Assembly (NCBI GenBank): GCA_023525975.1
Contig: CM042020.1
Span: 15,120,001 to 15,184,000, forward strand
Source: Smallanthus sonchifolius
Lineage: Eukaryota; Streptophyta; Magnoliopsida; Asterales; Asteraceae
DNA length: 64,000 nt
Direction of reading: 5' to 3'
In this document: one piece after another, positions 20,340-32,553 of the stretch
Position numbering within the stretch: the first letter of the stretch is position 1
How the letters are laid out: each line of letters opens with the position of its first letter
The notes under the pieces: generated by a model
What the model saw: only the letters and a program-made list of their open reading frames with translations
The model's database searches: none
What the model was told of the DNA's origin: nothing
Made by a program: the position numbers and the translations under genes

Positions 20340-22409
20340 GAAACGACGGTAATAGCCCGCTAAACCAAGGAACGAGCGGACCTCAGTAGGGGTCTTTGGA
20401 GCTTGCAAGTTCTTTACCACTTCAATCTTAGCGGGATCCACGTGAATACCCTTCTCGTTGACTATATGTCCCAAGAATTGGACTTCCTTTAGCCAAAATT
20501 CACACTTGGAGAACTTCACATACAACTGCTCTTTCTTCAAGAGATCCAAAACCAAACGTAAGTGTTTCTCGTGCTGCTCCTTTGATTTTGAATAGATGAG
20601 AATATCGTCCATGAAGACGATCATGAATTTGTCCAGGTACGGTTTACACACGCGGTTCATAAGATACATGAATACCGCGGGTGCATTGGTTAGTCCGAAG
20701 GGCATAACCATGAACTCGTAATGACCGTATCTTGTACGAAAGGCTGTTTTGAGAATATCGGATTCAAGGACTCGTAACTGGTGATAGCCAGAACGAAGAT
20801 CAATCTTAGAGAAATAAGTCGAGCCTTGAAGTTGATCAAATAAATCATCAATCCTCGGCAAGGGATAACAGTTCTTCAAAGTAAGCTTGTTGAGTTCCCG
20901 GTAGTCGATGCACATCTGGAACGAACCATCCTTCTTCTTGACAAATAAGACGGGTGCTCCCCAAGGAGAGAAACTAGGAAGAATAAATCCTTTGTCAGAA
21001 AGTTCTCGAAGCTGGCTTGAAAGTTCTTGCATTTCTGACGGTTCAAGACGATAAGGTGACTTGGCCACGGGGTTTGCCCCTAGCACTAGGTCAATACGGA
21101 ATTCAACTTGAAGTGCGGGAGGAAGACCGGGTAAATCTTCGGGAAAGACTTCTGAGAAGTCTTTAATCACCGAAATATCTTGAGGACACTTGTCTTTGCC
21201 TTTCCGTTCCACAATATGAGCCAAGAATGCCACACATTTCTTTCGTAAGTATTTCCGTGCGGTAGTGCAAGACATAAGCTTGAGTCCCTTTGATGGCTTC
21301 TTACCATAAACGTTCAGAATATCTCCCGAGTCAACAGGGATACAAATATACTTGTTAAAGCAGACAACTTCAGCATGATGCTTAGTCAGCCAATCCATGC
21401 CTACTATGATATCGAAACCTCCGAGAGCCATAGGGATAAGATTGATTAAGAAATCATGGTCGTTCAAGTTTAGGGTACAATTTCTAATGATGGTGTCACA
21501 TGAAACAGAATATCCATCCGCTACTAGTATATCAAAGGGTTTATCTAACTTAGCCCGACTCATGGCAAGTTGTGGTTCAAATTCAAAGGACACAAAACTT
21601 CTATCGGAACCAGTATCAAACAGGATAGAAGCATATTGCGGGTTAATTAGGTACGTACCGTTCACCACATCGTTGTTGGCTTGTGCTTCGTTGGCATTGA
21701 TGTTGAAGGCACGTTCACGGGCTACAGGGTTTGCATTCCCCTGGTTCACATTTCCCCGGTTCATGTTCCCCTGGTTCATATTCCCCTGAATCATGTTGCC
21801 ATGGTTCATGTTAGCTTGATTCACAATGACCAACCTAGGGCAACGGTTCCTGAAATGATTTGGGTCACCGCACTCATAACAAGCATGATCCTGAGGGATA
21901 ACAGCAGGAACAGGAACAACAGGTTGATAGGCTTGGTTAGCTTGGGGAGCAGCATGACAGATGTTAGCCGTATGCCCAGGACGTCCACAATTGTTACATA
22001 AACGACATGGCATATAGGTGGTATGATGGAGCTGGTAAGTGTTACACAAGGGTAGTGTTCCTACATATGGTTTCTTGATGGGGTTGAAGGCAGTAGGGGC
22101 TACTTGAGCTAGAGGAGTAGTAGGTGTGACAATGGCAAAGTTCCTGCCTTTCCTTTTCTTGTTATTGAAGGAAGACTCAGACTTGGTCTCCTTGGTGGGT
22201 TCAACAGTGGTTTTCTCAAGGGTCTTCTTGGCACCCTTTTTAGATAGAGTTCCTACTTTAACATGATTGTCTGACAGGGCAGCAGCAAGATGGATGGCTT
22301 CCTCGAGGGTGACTGGTTTACTACCCAAAACAGTATCCTGAATCTGCATGGGCAGGCCATTGATGTATTTCTCAATAGCTCGGTAGAGAGAAGTAACCAT
22401 AGGAGGCAC
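20340..22409 (-). pseudogene. gypsy-2 gag C-terminus, protease and reverse transcriptase
   Basis: One open frame holds most of the polyprotein. It has two CX2CX4HX4C knuckles (CNNCGRPGHTANIC and CYECGDPNHFRNRC) and five or so MN(Q/H)GN repeats. The protease has an intact DTGSDRSF, and VGMDWLTKH follows. RT has VEFRIDL, WGAPVLFVKKKDG, SKIDLRSGYHQLR, MPFGLTNAPAVFM and the catalytic FMDDILIYS. After GYYRRFI (about 20340) a frameshift replaces the expected connection to RNase H, and the frame runs on out of phase to 20229. Protease and RT motifs are better kept than in gypsy-1, but no tail activities remain in frame. Confidence 0.9.
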
Positions 22410-22866
22410 TAAAAGGATCAGCTCATGAAAACGGGTGGTGTAGGCAAGGCTTTCACCACTATCTTGTTTGAGATCCCAGAACTCAGCTTCCAGTTTCTTG
22501 AGTGTCTTGACATCAGCCCAAGGTAGGGCTAGGGCAACTTCGATCCCTCGGTTACCCTTTTCCCCATTCCACCATGTGAGTGCCCTCTTCTAGAAGACAC
22601 TGGTAGCATAACGGACTTTCAGGTTCTCGGGACAGTCAACATTGATGAAGCTTCCTTCAATGATTTCAAACCACTGGAGAAGTCCAGGCTCCCTCGTTCC
22701 CGTAGAACTTGGTGGGGTTGTAGGAGTTGAAGTGTTTGAAGGTGCATACCGGGTTCCTTGGTGCAACATTTTGGTTCAGTTGGTTAACCATGGTTGGTAG
22801 GATCGTAGCCATTTGCTGAATGATCCTGTTGGTGAGGTTGCCCCTACGTTCATGATGGGGAGGCAT
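22410..22866 (-). pseudogene. gypsy-2 gag N-terminal part
   Basis: The ATG at 22866 opens MPPHHERRGNLTNRII. The frame reaches CTFKHFNSYNPTKFYGNEGA, then shifts near 22690. The rest of the gag core (WFEIIEGSF, LTWWNGEKGN, LKKLEAEFWDLKQDSGES) is readable only by changing frame, before joining the long frame that starts near 22409. It is the same gag family as gypsy-1. Confidence 0.82.
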
Positions 22867-23410
22867 TCTACAAAGGGATGAATAGAAAATTGGTAAGATG
22901 TGAATCATATATAAGAGTTTGTAAACAGGTCACGAGATATTAGATAAAACATGGGTGGTACCCTAATGGGTACATTAACTATAACAAAGTACTTTAAGTT
23001 CATCTAATGTTTGAGAAGTCATGCTTTAGCCTATAAGTGGACACTCATTCCAAGAATTCCCAGGAAAGCATAACTGGTCCATCGGTTGATTTGGATTTAT
23101 ACGAAAGGCTTTGCTAGACATAACTCCTAGAATACAGGCATCCACCCTTCCGAATTGCACAAGTTCTCATTCATTAGTTAGAACCTACATACCTTTGAGA
23201 GTTTCATTTGGATTTGAATTTTAAGTCTAAGAGTAGAATTCATGTAGATTCTTTGTAGTTCATGTAGTTGTATGAGGTAGTCAGACATAGATAGATGTAG
23301 GTAAGTATAGTATAGAGTGGATTTCCTAATGGAATACACGAGTTAAACTCATGTTTGGGACTCTTAGGTTATAGTCTAGGTCATGTGTGTCTAATAACCT
23401 AATTCCCTAT
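22867..23410 (-). other. gypsy-2 5' untranslated leader
   Basis: Noncoding leader between PBS and gag. I looked for a counterpart of the accessory ORF of gypsy-1 and found none. Confidence 0.7.
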
Positions 23411-23430
23411 AACCATGGCTCTAATACCAA
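23411..23430 (-). other. gypsy-2 primer binding site
   Basis: On the minus strand this is TGGTATTAGAGCCATGGTT, close to the initiator tRNA-Met complement, three bases inside the 5' LTR end. Confidence 0.88.
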
Positions 23431-23432
23431 TC

Positions 23433-26231
23433 TGTCACACCCTGGCCGGTGGCGGATTATACGTCGGGGCTGACGCGGTTGTTCATAAGCACATGATCAT
23501 CTATTATTAAATGACAATGTTTATTCATCATCTTAAAAGCATCCATTACAAAAGGAAATGGAAAATGAAAAGTTCAAGACAAGACAATATTAAATTTAAA
23601 CTAGGTCCAAGTCCTAGGTGAGCAAGTAGTGTCCTCAAATAGATGCACCTGAAACATGTGAGTAAATGTCAACTACAAGTAGTTGGTGAGTAACATGGGT
23701 TTTGACACCAAACAAAAGTTGAGTAAAAGTATTTGAAATTCAATACGTTCAAAGCATAACTATGCAAAAATGTGAAAATATACAATGTTCCAACCCTACA
23801 ATTCAATCCGTAAGTAATGGAAAACTGGTAAGTACAATCCCACTGATTGTGTTTTGGAAAAATAGTAATATGGTACACACAAAACCCGCCAAGGTTCGTG
23901 TTAACTGGAATTGGATTCCCCTATAAATGATCATGTTAGGTACTACCTTAGGCCTGGGTAGCAGGTTAATGAATGTACTAGCATGAACACATATAATGAT
24001 CACCAAACAGTTTAAGACATAAAGCACATAGTAAATAGCATGAGAACAACGGTATTGAATTTGGTATGTAGTATGTAAACATGTTCCACCCCGAGTATTT
24101 GTAAACAATAGTAAAGAGAAAGGGGGCTATGAAACTCACTTGTATTGAAGTTAGGAATGGTACGAATTGGTAAAGATTGTTAAGCCTCGTGAGGAACTCT
24201 CATAACAAACCTACACGTGTAATGGTAACCTAATTTCATTATACGTCTAAATGGTATTTAGGAGACATCGGGACATTTAGGGTTTCATGGGAGATTTGAG
24301 ACTGGACATAGGGTTTGTGCAAGTTTGGTAAGAAAACTTATTCATTTATATAAAAAAATGCTTGGATTTTAGTCACATAAATATTTAGTTAATAATCAAG
24401 TAAATCATATTGTGGAAAAAGGTATTGCATAAAAACTGTTAAATACACATAACGTAGTATGGGAAATAATATACTTGGAACAATTTATAAATAAACTATA
24501 AAGTGGGAAAAATATTTAATAGGTTTTATAAAATGATTTAATTATTAGTTAATGTAAATAAAGTGGGTAATTAATTTGTTTAATAAATAAAATGGTAGAA
24601 ATGGTTAGCAAAGCAAATAATTCATTTTAAATGAATTTTGAAAGTAACCTATAAACAAAAATAATTATCTAAAATAATTATTTGGATGTTTAATTTAAAT
24701 AATCATTCTTACTAATAATAATTATTTATAAATTTTAGAGGAGTTTAATAATTTTTAGATATATAAATAGAATTTGTGGAATAACATATAAATATACAAA
24801 TAATATAATTAGATTTTGTCTAAACAAGGATTTTTATTTTATTTAGGATTTACCTTAGGTTTAATAAAATAACGTAGTAAAATATTATTTATATTTTTTT
24901 GAATCATATAAATATCGCATATTGTATTTGTAAAATTTTATAAAATTAAATTAGGAATTTTTAAAGTTAAAGAGAGGGGTTAAAAATGGTTTAGATAGGA
25001 AAAGGAGCAAAATCGGGCCCCTGGGACTCGAACCCGCACCTGCGGCCGGTTCAGGCTTGCACACACACACACACTAACCACTGGACTGGGCGTGATGCCT
25101 TGTTAAGTGGTTGATCCGCTATGTTTTTTGTGAGCAATCCCATTACCATTCGTCCCCAAACCTCCCCCGATGAACCCTAGCCTTCTAATCTCCCCATCCG
25201 GCCAACGATACATGCCCGAATTCATGGGGCTTTCGATCACTGGACTGAGACGAATCTATTGAACCTAAATTTATCTGAATTGGTTATGCAGGGGATGAGA
25301 ACGGCAGTGGTTCCTGAACTCGGGTTTCTTGGTGTTTAATCGCAATCCAGAAGGGAAATGCAGTGAAGTTGGGAGTTTAGAAAGTGTGTGCGAGTGTAAA
25401 GGAGTGGGTTTTATAGTTCAATTTCAAGCCAAGAACACGATTTGATTACTCGCATGATTCGGACGGTTACGGGATTTAACTCATCATTAAAGCAATGATA
25501 TCTATCTAATTGCACCATTAATATCATTTGGAAACAGTCGCACCACGTTTTGATATCACCAATTTCAGTTAAATTGTATTAATTCGATCGATGGGAAGGT
25601 GGATTTAGGTTGGTTTGACTCTGGAAGTCAAAATCGAAGCGGGGGGACGGTACTTTCTGAATAGATGGGGGAAGGAATTGTAAGTTTTAAATTTGCAGAA
25701 TGGTCCCAGGGGTTCTAAGGTTTTAATATTTCATGTTTAAAACTTGTTTTAAAGTTTCAAGAATTACTCAAACAACCCTGAACTTTTATAAAACTTAAAA
25801 TTATTAAATCTTATAAATTTTTATAAAATCTTATAAATTATTAAAGTTATAATTTAAGTGTTATACATATAAAAGTGTAATTTGTTAAATAGAAATAAAT
25901 TCTTATTTTAATTAAAATTTATAAACGCAAATTTTCTTTTTCATGGAATCTATAATTTAATTTTTTTGTAGTTTAATTATTTATAAATATAAAGGTTTAG
26001 AAATATCTTATCATATATAAATACATATATTTATTTAATAGGATAGTGACAATTATTTATATAACTCCTTACATAAATAATTATTATTTTGAATTTGAAA
26101 TAATTGCATTCAACTCATGAAAATAATAAATAAGTAAAGTATTTCCATAAATGAAATCAAAGGAAAAAAATATATTGAAATTATATTTGCCGGAATAGTC
26201 AAAATAGAGGCGGGAATTTCCTATGGATTAT
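23433..26231 (-). repeat. gypsy-2 5' LTR
   Basis: About 2.8 kb, starting TGTCACACCCTGG. The last bases (GGATTATTG) have drifted from the GGGATTACA of the partner LTR, so the right edge is accurate to a few bases. The two LTRs differ by many substitutions and several indels, which implies an old insertion. It carries the complete tRNA-like segment. Confidence 0.9.
25023..25085 (-). other. tRNA-like A-box/B-box segment inside gypsy-2 LTR
   Basis: On the minus strand CCAGTGGTTAGTGTG is followed, after a CA repeat and a GC-rich stretch, by GGGTTCGAGTCCCAG. The B-box block is identical over GGGTTCGAGTCCCA to that of the gypsy-1 LTR. It is missing from the 3' LTR of the same element (deletion near 17372). 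No full cloverleaf can be drawn. Confidence 0.45.
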
Positions 26232-26234
26232 TGT

Positions 26235-26606
26235 AAAAAACTTTTTTCGAGGGAAAAATATATGAGGTTATGTCACAGGTACTAAGGGAAAGCTTATTGA
26301 TAAGTCTTAGGCTGTTGAGTATTCCTTAGCTCTCGATACATGGGAAACGGATAACTCTAAAGTTATCACTTGGATCAACAACTCTGTAAGTCAGTCCATT
26401 GGTATTCAGTTGGCTAAGTATGATACAGCTAAGGAAGTTTGGGATCATTTGGAAAGGCTGTATATTTAGTCTAGTTTTGCCAAGCAGTATCTGTTGGAGT
26501 TTGATATCCATGCTCTTTAACATAATGAGATGAGCATTCAAGACTTCTATGGAGCTATGTCGGATTTAGGGATCAATTGGCACTTACGGAATTCGCAGCA
26601 CTGAAG
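26235..26606 (+). pseudogene. Copia gag, second piece
   Basis: It continues the codons cut by gypsy-2: NFFRGKNIWGYVTGT, EYSLALDTWETDNSKVITWI, IQLAKYDTAKEVWDHLE, then QDFYGAMSDL. In-frame stops lie after LIDKS, LERLYI and DIHAL. The reading stops at LTEFAALK, where the solo LTR is inserted. Confidence 0.88.
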
Positions 26607-26611
26607 GTGTT

Positions 26612-27626
26612 TGATCGATGTCGTTTGGTCGGTCAAAAATAATCCTTAAACACCTTAACTAGTAAGGGTAAGTAGAGTATCGTATCCACGAGGAGTTTGT
26701 GGAAAGTGTCACTTTGTTATAATTTTTGAAAGACAGAAAGCAATAACAACTGATTTGGATTTGGATTTAAAACAACAAGGAGAGAGGTAATCCTCTCCGG
26801 GGTCCAGGTTTGCAAACACAAGTTATTACTAGTCTACTCAGCAAGCAATTACATAGACATAATCGCACATGGTTCAATCGAATTCAGTGAAGATATTAGA
26901 ACGAGCTGTGAATAGAGCCTATTCAAATATAATCAAATTGTGTTAACCAATTGACACTCAAATCTCACAACGCTCCTGATGTAAATAAACCCTAGACTGA
27001 TGAGACTTGAATCAACAATTCGAAATCAACACAAATATTTTAAAGCATTCAATGGATAAATGTAATCATATGGCTTAAGATGCTAATCAAAACTACAAAC
27101 CAAGACCAAGTATTATAGAAATTACAAGTGCAAATGCGAACCCTACACCCGGAGAAGATCACTGGTGATTTAGCTACTCATATTCAAAACAATAATCAAA
27201 ACTAGTGTAATGGAACTTACAATCATCAAACTTTAAGAACAATTGACCTAAGAATCGTGGGAATCGCCCTCTTGAAGCTCTGGAACGGCTGGAATCGAGA
27301 ATAATCGAGAGTCGTGGCTGAGAATGGTAAAAACCTAATTTAGGTTAAGTTTTCTACAAAACACCTCCCTCGCGTACCGCGAGATTCTTATCCCACTCCC
27401 TCGCGTACCACGAGGGACAGAAATTCCAGGTATTTGACTTTTTGACTTTTTCATCCCCGTGCTTCGCGTCCAACTGCTTTGCTTCCGTTTCTCGGTCAAT
27501 TAGGACATAAAACCTGGGAGGCACACGCAACCACAAACATACATAAAACCGAACAAAGATACAAAGTAAAACAACTAAAATGAACACAGTGCAACATATA
27601 AACCGGGGTTATTAGACACTACATCA
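26612..27626 (-). repeat. Solo LTR, Athila/Tat-like, inserted in copia gag
   Basis: 1015 bp with TG...CA edges (TGATCGATG...CTACATCA on the plus strand). A perfect 5-bp duplication GTGTT (26607-26611 and 27627-27631) lies on both sides, with no internal region. Read on the minus strand it starts TGATGTAGTG and carries two GC-rich hairpins at about 27363-27418, as in the LTRs at 34858 and 39550. The TCGTATCCACGAGGAG phrase is common in plant Tat/Ogre/Athila LTRs (from memory). It presumably formed by LTR-LTR recombination. Confidence 0.88.
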
Positions 27627-28160
27627 GTGTTTAAACCTTATATTTCTAGAAGGGAGGAACAACGTTTGGCACAGTTTTTTATGGCATTACGTTCATATTT
27701 TGAAGGACTACGCGAAACGGTTATTTATCGTTCCCCTCTTCCAACAGTTGATTTAGTTGTTCACGAGTTGATTGTAGAGGAAAATCGATTAAAATCTCAG
27801 GTTGATAAGGGTCTTAAAGTAACTACTACTCCAGTTGTGCTTGCCATTCCCCCTAATCAATCTAGACAAGGTGCTAAAGTTGCTTTTGATGCATGTGCAT
27901 TCTGCAAAGGGAAAAATCATTGGAAGTCTCAATTTCCTTTATTACTTAGTAGAAAGAATCCAAATTTGCAAAAGCCCCCACAACAGAACAGATCAAGTGG
28001 ACAATTTCCGTCACACTCATCTGCTTCTGCTGGTTCATCTGGTCCATCTTCATGGATATTTAGACCACCTCAGTTTACTGCTGCTGCTACACCACCATCT
28101 GTAGAAAATGCTAAACCACCGTCTGCTTTGGATCCGCAGGCTTTTGAATAGTTTAGATAG
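27627..28160 (+). pseudogene. Copia gag, third piece with degraded zinc knuckle
   Basis: It resumes at FKPYISRREEQRLAQFFMAL, FEGLRETVIYRSPLPTVD and VHELIVEENRLKSQ. The nucleic-acid knuckle reads CAFCKGKNHWKSQF, so the final Cys of CX2CX4HX4C has become Phe. A Ser/Pro-rich linker leads to a stop at 28149-28151. Confidence 0.88.
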
Positions 28161-29480
28161 TTTCTTGCCGCCAACCCTACCGCCATGTCTGCTGCGAGGC
28201 TGTCTTCTTCTAGTACCTCAAGTATTTTGTCATCGTTATGGATTTTGGATTCTGGTGTCTCACATTATACGTCTCCCTATATGTCTTCTTTTATTTCTTT
28301 GTCTCCTGTTTCTCCTCGTTTCTGTAATGTCTGCTAGTGCTACATCTACATCAGTAGAGGGTGTTGGCTCTGTGTCTACCCCTCATGTGTCTCTCAATGA
28401 TTTCTATTATATTCCGAAGCTTGCCTTAAATCTTGCTTCAGTCAGTCAGTTATGTAAGTATGGAATTTGGTTTTTATTTTGTGACTCTGTTTGTGTTGTG
28501 TAGGATCAATACACTCAGAGGGTGATTGGGATCGGCCATAGGGTGGGATATTTATATGTCTTAGAAGAAGTTAAATTGCCTACAGCTGGTGTTGCTGCCT
28601 CCAGTGTTGATTTATCTTCTTTTTGTTTGAGTCCTTTGTCGTTTGAATTTTATATTTGGCATTCTCGTTTAGGACATGTGTCCGCATCTCGTTTAAAATT
28701 TTTGGTTTCCACATGTGTTTTGGGTCAGTTGAACATTTGTGATATTTCTGATTGTAGTGGTTGCAAACTTGCTAAAATTTTCTGCTTTACCTTTTGATAA
28801 AAGTACTTATCGTTCTGTTGCACCTTTTGATATTGTTCATTCTGATGTGTGGGGACCATCACCGGTATCCACTAAGGGTGGTTCACATTATTATGTTTCC
28901 TTTATAGATGATTACACTCGTTATACCTGGGTGTATCTTATGAAACGTAGATATGAGTTCTTTGACATTTACAAAACCTTTAGGGCCTATGTTCAAACGC
29001 AACATTCGACTATGATAAAGTGCTTCAGGTGTGACTTAGGGGGTGAATACACCTCTAATGATTTTACTCAGTTACTTGGATCATATGGTACCATACACCA
29101 ATCGTCTTGTACTGACACCCCTCAACAGAATGATGTTGCTGAAAGGAAACATCGCCATCTTATGGAGACCGCTCGCTCATTCCTTTTATCCGTTGAGGTA
29201 CCTAGTGTCTTTTGGGGAGAAGCACTCCTGACCGCCTAACATGTGATTAATAAGATCCATACTTCTCACAATGATGGGATGTCTCCATTTAAAAGTCTTT
29301 TTGGTGAACGCCCAGATTATAGTGAGTTACGGGTTTTTGGATGTACTTGCTTTGCTCTCCGTCCTCATGTTGAACGAGACAAATTGACAAATAAGTCAGC
29401 CTTATGTGTTTTCTTAGGCTATGCAGTGGTCCCAAAGGATATGGCACGAGACAGAAAGGATATCGTTGTTTTGATCATGT
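28161..29480 (+). pseudogene. Copia protease remnant and integrase
   Basis: Protease is very degraded (WILDSGVSHYTSPYM near 28243, with a normal D-S-G core) across two frames. The integrase zinc region reads FYIWHSRLGHVSASRLKFL and CSGCKLAK. The core has FDIVHSDVWGPSP (first Asp), YYVSFIDDYTRYTWVYLMK, RCDLGGEYTSNDF (second Asp) and GTIHQSSCTDTPQQNDVAERKHRHL (Glu). The catalytic D-D-E residues are present but spread over frames broken at about 28500, 28790 and 29238. It would insert copia cDNA if intact. Confidence 0.9.
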
Positions 29481-31437
29481 AAGTCAGAAGTTATATGTAT
29501 CAAGGCATGTTACCTTTCGTGAACATATTCCCTTCTATTCGATTCCAGCTAAGTCACATGATGTAACAAATTCAGATCTTCAGAACATTGATCCTTTTGC
29601 TAGCAACATTGATGTCTCTAACTCTGATGTTCCAGATTCTTCTTTTGATCCTGATATGTCTGCTCCAGATACGTCTATTGCACATGATGTGCTAGCTCAT
29701 GAACCATCCACGTCATCCGGTACCACTGCTGATCCTCCGCTGGTTGAAACTAGAAATCCTCCACCTCCGAGAAAATCTACTCGTGAATGTAAGTCTACCT
29801 AACTACCAGACTTTGCATACTCTGCTTCGTTTGGTTCATTTATCACGAGCATTCATCATTTGTCTGAACTAGAATCATATGGATGTATCTAACCCTCTAT
29901 GCCAGAATGCTATGGGTGAAGAGCTCACAACTCTTCATCAGACTCACACATGGTATTTGGCTAAAGAGCTCACAACTCTTCATCAGACTCACACATGGTA
30001 TTTGGTTCCACTACCACCAGGTAAATATAAAGTTGGTTATCATTGGGTGTATAAGATTAAAACGAAGTCTGATGGGTCTATTGAATGATACAAGGCCAGA
30101 CTTGTGGCAAAAGGATATTTGCAAATGTATGATATGGATTATGAGGAGACTTTTGCCCCAGTGGCAAAAATGACGACAGTTCGTACTTTAATAGCTGTTG
30201 TGTCCATTCGTTTGTGGAAGATCTGTCAAATGGATGTCAAAAATGCCTTTCTGAATGCTGATCTTCATGAGGAGGTTTACGTGACTCCACCCCCGGTAAT
30301 AGCTCATCAGCCCGGTGAAGTTTGTCGGCTTTGAAAAGCTATATATGGGCTCAAACAGGCTCCTCGTGCCTGGTTTGAGAAATTCTCTACAGTCATCACT
30401 TCCCTTGGTTTTCTTCCGAGCAATCATGATTCAGCATTATTTGATCGATGTACGAATGTTGGACGCATTCTCTTGTCTTTATATATGGATGATATGATTA
30501 TTACAGGCGATGATTATGATGGCATTGAGTCTTTGAAACGTGACTTGGCTCACCTTTTTGCTATGAAAGATTTGGGATTATTACGGTATTTTTTGGGGAT
30601 TGAGGTAGCCTAATCTAATAAGGGATACCTTCTCTCTCAGACGAAGTATATTTCTGATATGTTTCAACGAGCGAGACTCTCTGATAACAGAATTGTAGAC
30701 ACTCCTCTTGAAACCAACGCGCGTTACTCTCCCACTAATGGTGTTCCTCTATCTGATCCAAGCCTATATCGTACCATTGTAGGAAGTTTGTTTTATCTTA
30801 TAATTACTCGCCCTGATATTGCACATGCTGTTCATGTGGTTAGCCAGTTTGTTACCGATCCTACTTATGTTCACTGGCGAGTCGTTCTTCGTATTTTGAG
30901 ATATCTTCGTGGCACCCAGTTTCAAAGTCTTCTGTTCCCCTAAACATCTTCTCTGGAATTGCGTGCCTATAGTGATGCTGATGGGCATAGTGATCCTAAT
31001 GATCGTAAATCCATTACTGGCTTATGTATTTTCCTTGGTGATTCCTTAATCTCATGGAAAAGTAAGAAACATGATGTTATTTCTAGGTCCTCTACTGAGG
31101 CTGAATATCGTGCTATGGTTGTGACTACATTTGAAATTGTTTAGTTACAATGGCTTCTGGCAGACATGGGGGTTGTCGTTTCCTCGCCTACCCCGTTACA
31201 TTATGATAATCAAAGTGCTATGCAGATCGCCAAGAACTCTGTCTTTCATGAACGAACAAAACATATTGAGATAGATTGTCATTTTACTTGTTATCATCTT
31301 CAGCTCGGGACCATCTCGCTTCCCTTTGTTTCATCAGCCTTGCATATTGCAGATGTTTTCACCAAGGCTCAATCGACATCTCGGTTTCGTTTTTTGTGTG
31401 ACAAACTTTCAATGTTTATTTCTATTGCATTATGAGT
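29481..31437 (+). pseudogene. Copia reverse transcriptase and RNase H
   Basis: RT landmarks are HWVYKIKTKSDGSIE, FAPVAKMTTVRTLIAV, QMDVKNAFLNADLHEEVYV, AIYGLKQAPRAWFEKF and the catalytic LYMDDMIITG. LGLLRYFLGIEVA and RPDIAHAVHVVSQFV follow. RNase H has the ITGLCIFLGDSLISWKSKK and SRSSTEAEYRAM blocks and ends with HYDNQSAM...TKHIEIDCHF. Stops occur at about 29800, 30085, 30333, 30611, 30940 and 31142. A 45-bp tandem duplication at 29921-30010 adds an in-frame 15-residue repeat. Confidence 0.9.
29921..30010 (+). repeat. 45-bp tandem duplication inside copia RT region
   Basis: Units 29921-29965 and 29966-30010 are near-identical and keep the frame, so ELTTLHQTHTWYL appears twice. Confidence 0.95.
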
Positions 31438-31447
31438 TTGAGGGGGA
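31438..31447 (+). other. Copia polypurine tract
   Basis: TTGAGGGGGA lies directly before the 3' LTR TGTTAGCA, the usual copia arrangement. Confidence 0.9.
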
Positions 31448-31602
31448 TGTTAGCATAATAAGTCAGTTTATGGGCTTTAGCCCATTTAGCTTGTAAGGCT
31501 TAGCCTACCTATTTAATGTTTATTTCCTCTTCATTGTAACCTAATCTTCACTTGAATAATATTAAGCCTCCATCTTTCTCTGTACATGTTTATTAGTTAA
31601 CA
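31448..31602 (+). repeat. Copia 3' LTR
   Basis: 155 bp, TGTTAGCATAATAAG...TTAGTTAACA, followed by the target duplication GTCTA (31603-31607). Confidence 0.95.
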
Positions 31603-31607
31603 GTCTA

Positions 31608-32553
31608 AATCTCAGTGATGCCATATGAAAAGTGACGACTGTTTCGACGAATCATTTTTGGGGGAACAAATTAAAGCAAGTTGTATACACTTTGTTCTTG
31701 ACAACAAATCTCATGTCACCATGTTATCACACATAAACATGTCTTACCTACAACATTTTGATACATACCTGATTCAAGAGCTAGTAGATTCGTATTTGGA
31801 GCATATGGATAAAAGCAAATGGGATAGAAAATGTCCCAACAATCCCCGTAAAATATGAATGAAAACAACATAATAGGCTTGATGTTGTAACAAACACCCG
31901 TAGGTGGTTTGTCGGACTCTCAGACTCAAATTCCTTAGGCTGGAGCCCCAATTTCAGCTCTAACACCCCCCCCCCCCACCCAAATTTAACAATCTTAATT
32001 TGTCTTTCTTGTAAAAACACGTAAATTGTGGAACCTACAAATTCATGTGAATATTTAGTCATTTAATTTCAATAATGGGTTATCAATTTTAATTTCATTA
32101 CCGAATATAAATGTTCCAATAAAAGGGCATAAAGTAACAACTTAATTTATAAAGAAATTATCAAACTTTTTAAAGAGTAATCTTATTTACCTTTGTGTTT
32201 CCATTATGCAACAGTTTGTTTCAGAGCTCTTTAACATCCTAATAGCAAAGGGTACAGATGTCCAGTAACCTGTCTCAATGGAGAGAGGCTTGGAGATGAT
32301 GAACTCTAGCGTGCGATGGAGGATCTCAGTGCTAGGTTTGACATACCCACCATGATGTTTGAAGAACTGCTTTTTGCGGTCGTAGATGGCTGGAATTACA
32401 ACGAAATCATTAGGGTGGTAACTATGACTTCATACATCATCACTCATACAATGGTGTCGTTGGTCATGATAGGAATTACCGATCAATTAATGACTCACGG
32501 TTCATGATGAAGATTTTCTAATGACGAGGAAGATGATTAGTTTGAAGATCGAT
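31608..32553. other. Noncoding DNA right of the copia insertion
   Basis: Original neighbour of 15357. A 77-codon frame at 31625-31858 and a 63-codon frame at 32316-32507 show no domain I recognise and no partner sequence. A C10 tract is present at 31968-31977. Confidence 0.55.

Larger units (their letters stand above)
15946..26231 (-). mobile_element. Ty3/gypsy chromovirus-like retrotransposon (gypsy-2), complete but decayed
   Basis: A 10.3-kb minus-strand element with LTRs 15946-18589 and 23433 to about 26231, a PPT next to the left LTR and a PBS next to the right one. It lies inside the copia gag codons YVMK/NFFRG. The target copies are TGAAA on the left and a degraded TGTAAA on the right. 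It belongs to the same broad chromovirus group as gypsy-1 (similar RT and integrase) but has unrelated LTRs. The long gag-protease-RT frame is open for 726 codons, yet RNase H and integrase are broken, so it is not autonomous. Confidence 0.94.
15358..31602 (+). mobile_element. Ty1/copia retrotransposon, interrupted twice
   Basis: It has 155-bp LTRs at both ends (15358-15512 and 31448-31602), starting TGTT and ending AACA, and a perfect 5-bp target duplication GTCTA on each side. The plus-strand order is PBS, gag, protease, integrase, RT and RNase H, the copia arrangement. Removing gypsy-2 (15946-26231) and the solo LTR (26612-27626) leaves about 4.9 kb, a normal copia size. Numerous stops and frameshifts show it has been dead for some time. 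I did not assign a lineage. Confidence 0.95.

Noticed and set aside
32316..32507. 63-codon frame MEDLSARFDIP...
   Set aside because: It looked faintly like a polyprotein start, but no flanking gag motif or homologous piece is present.
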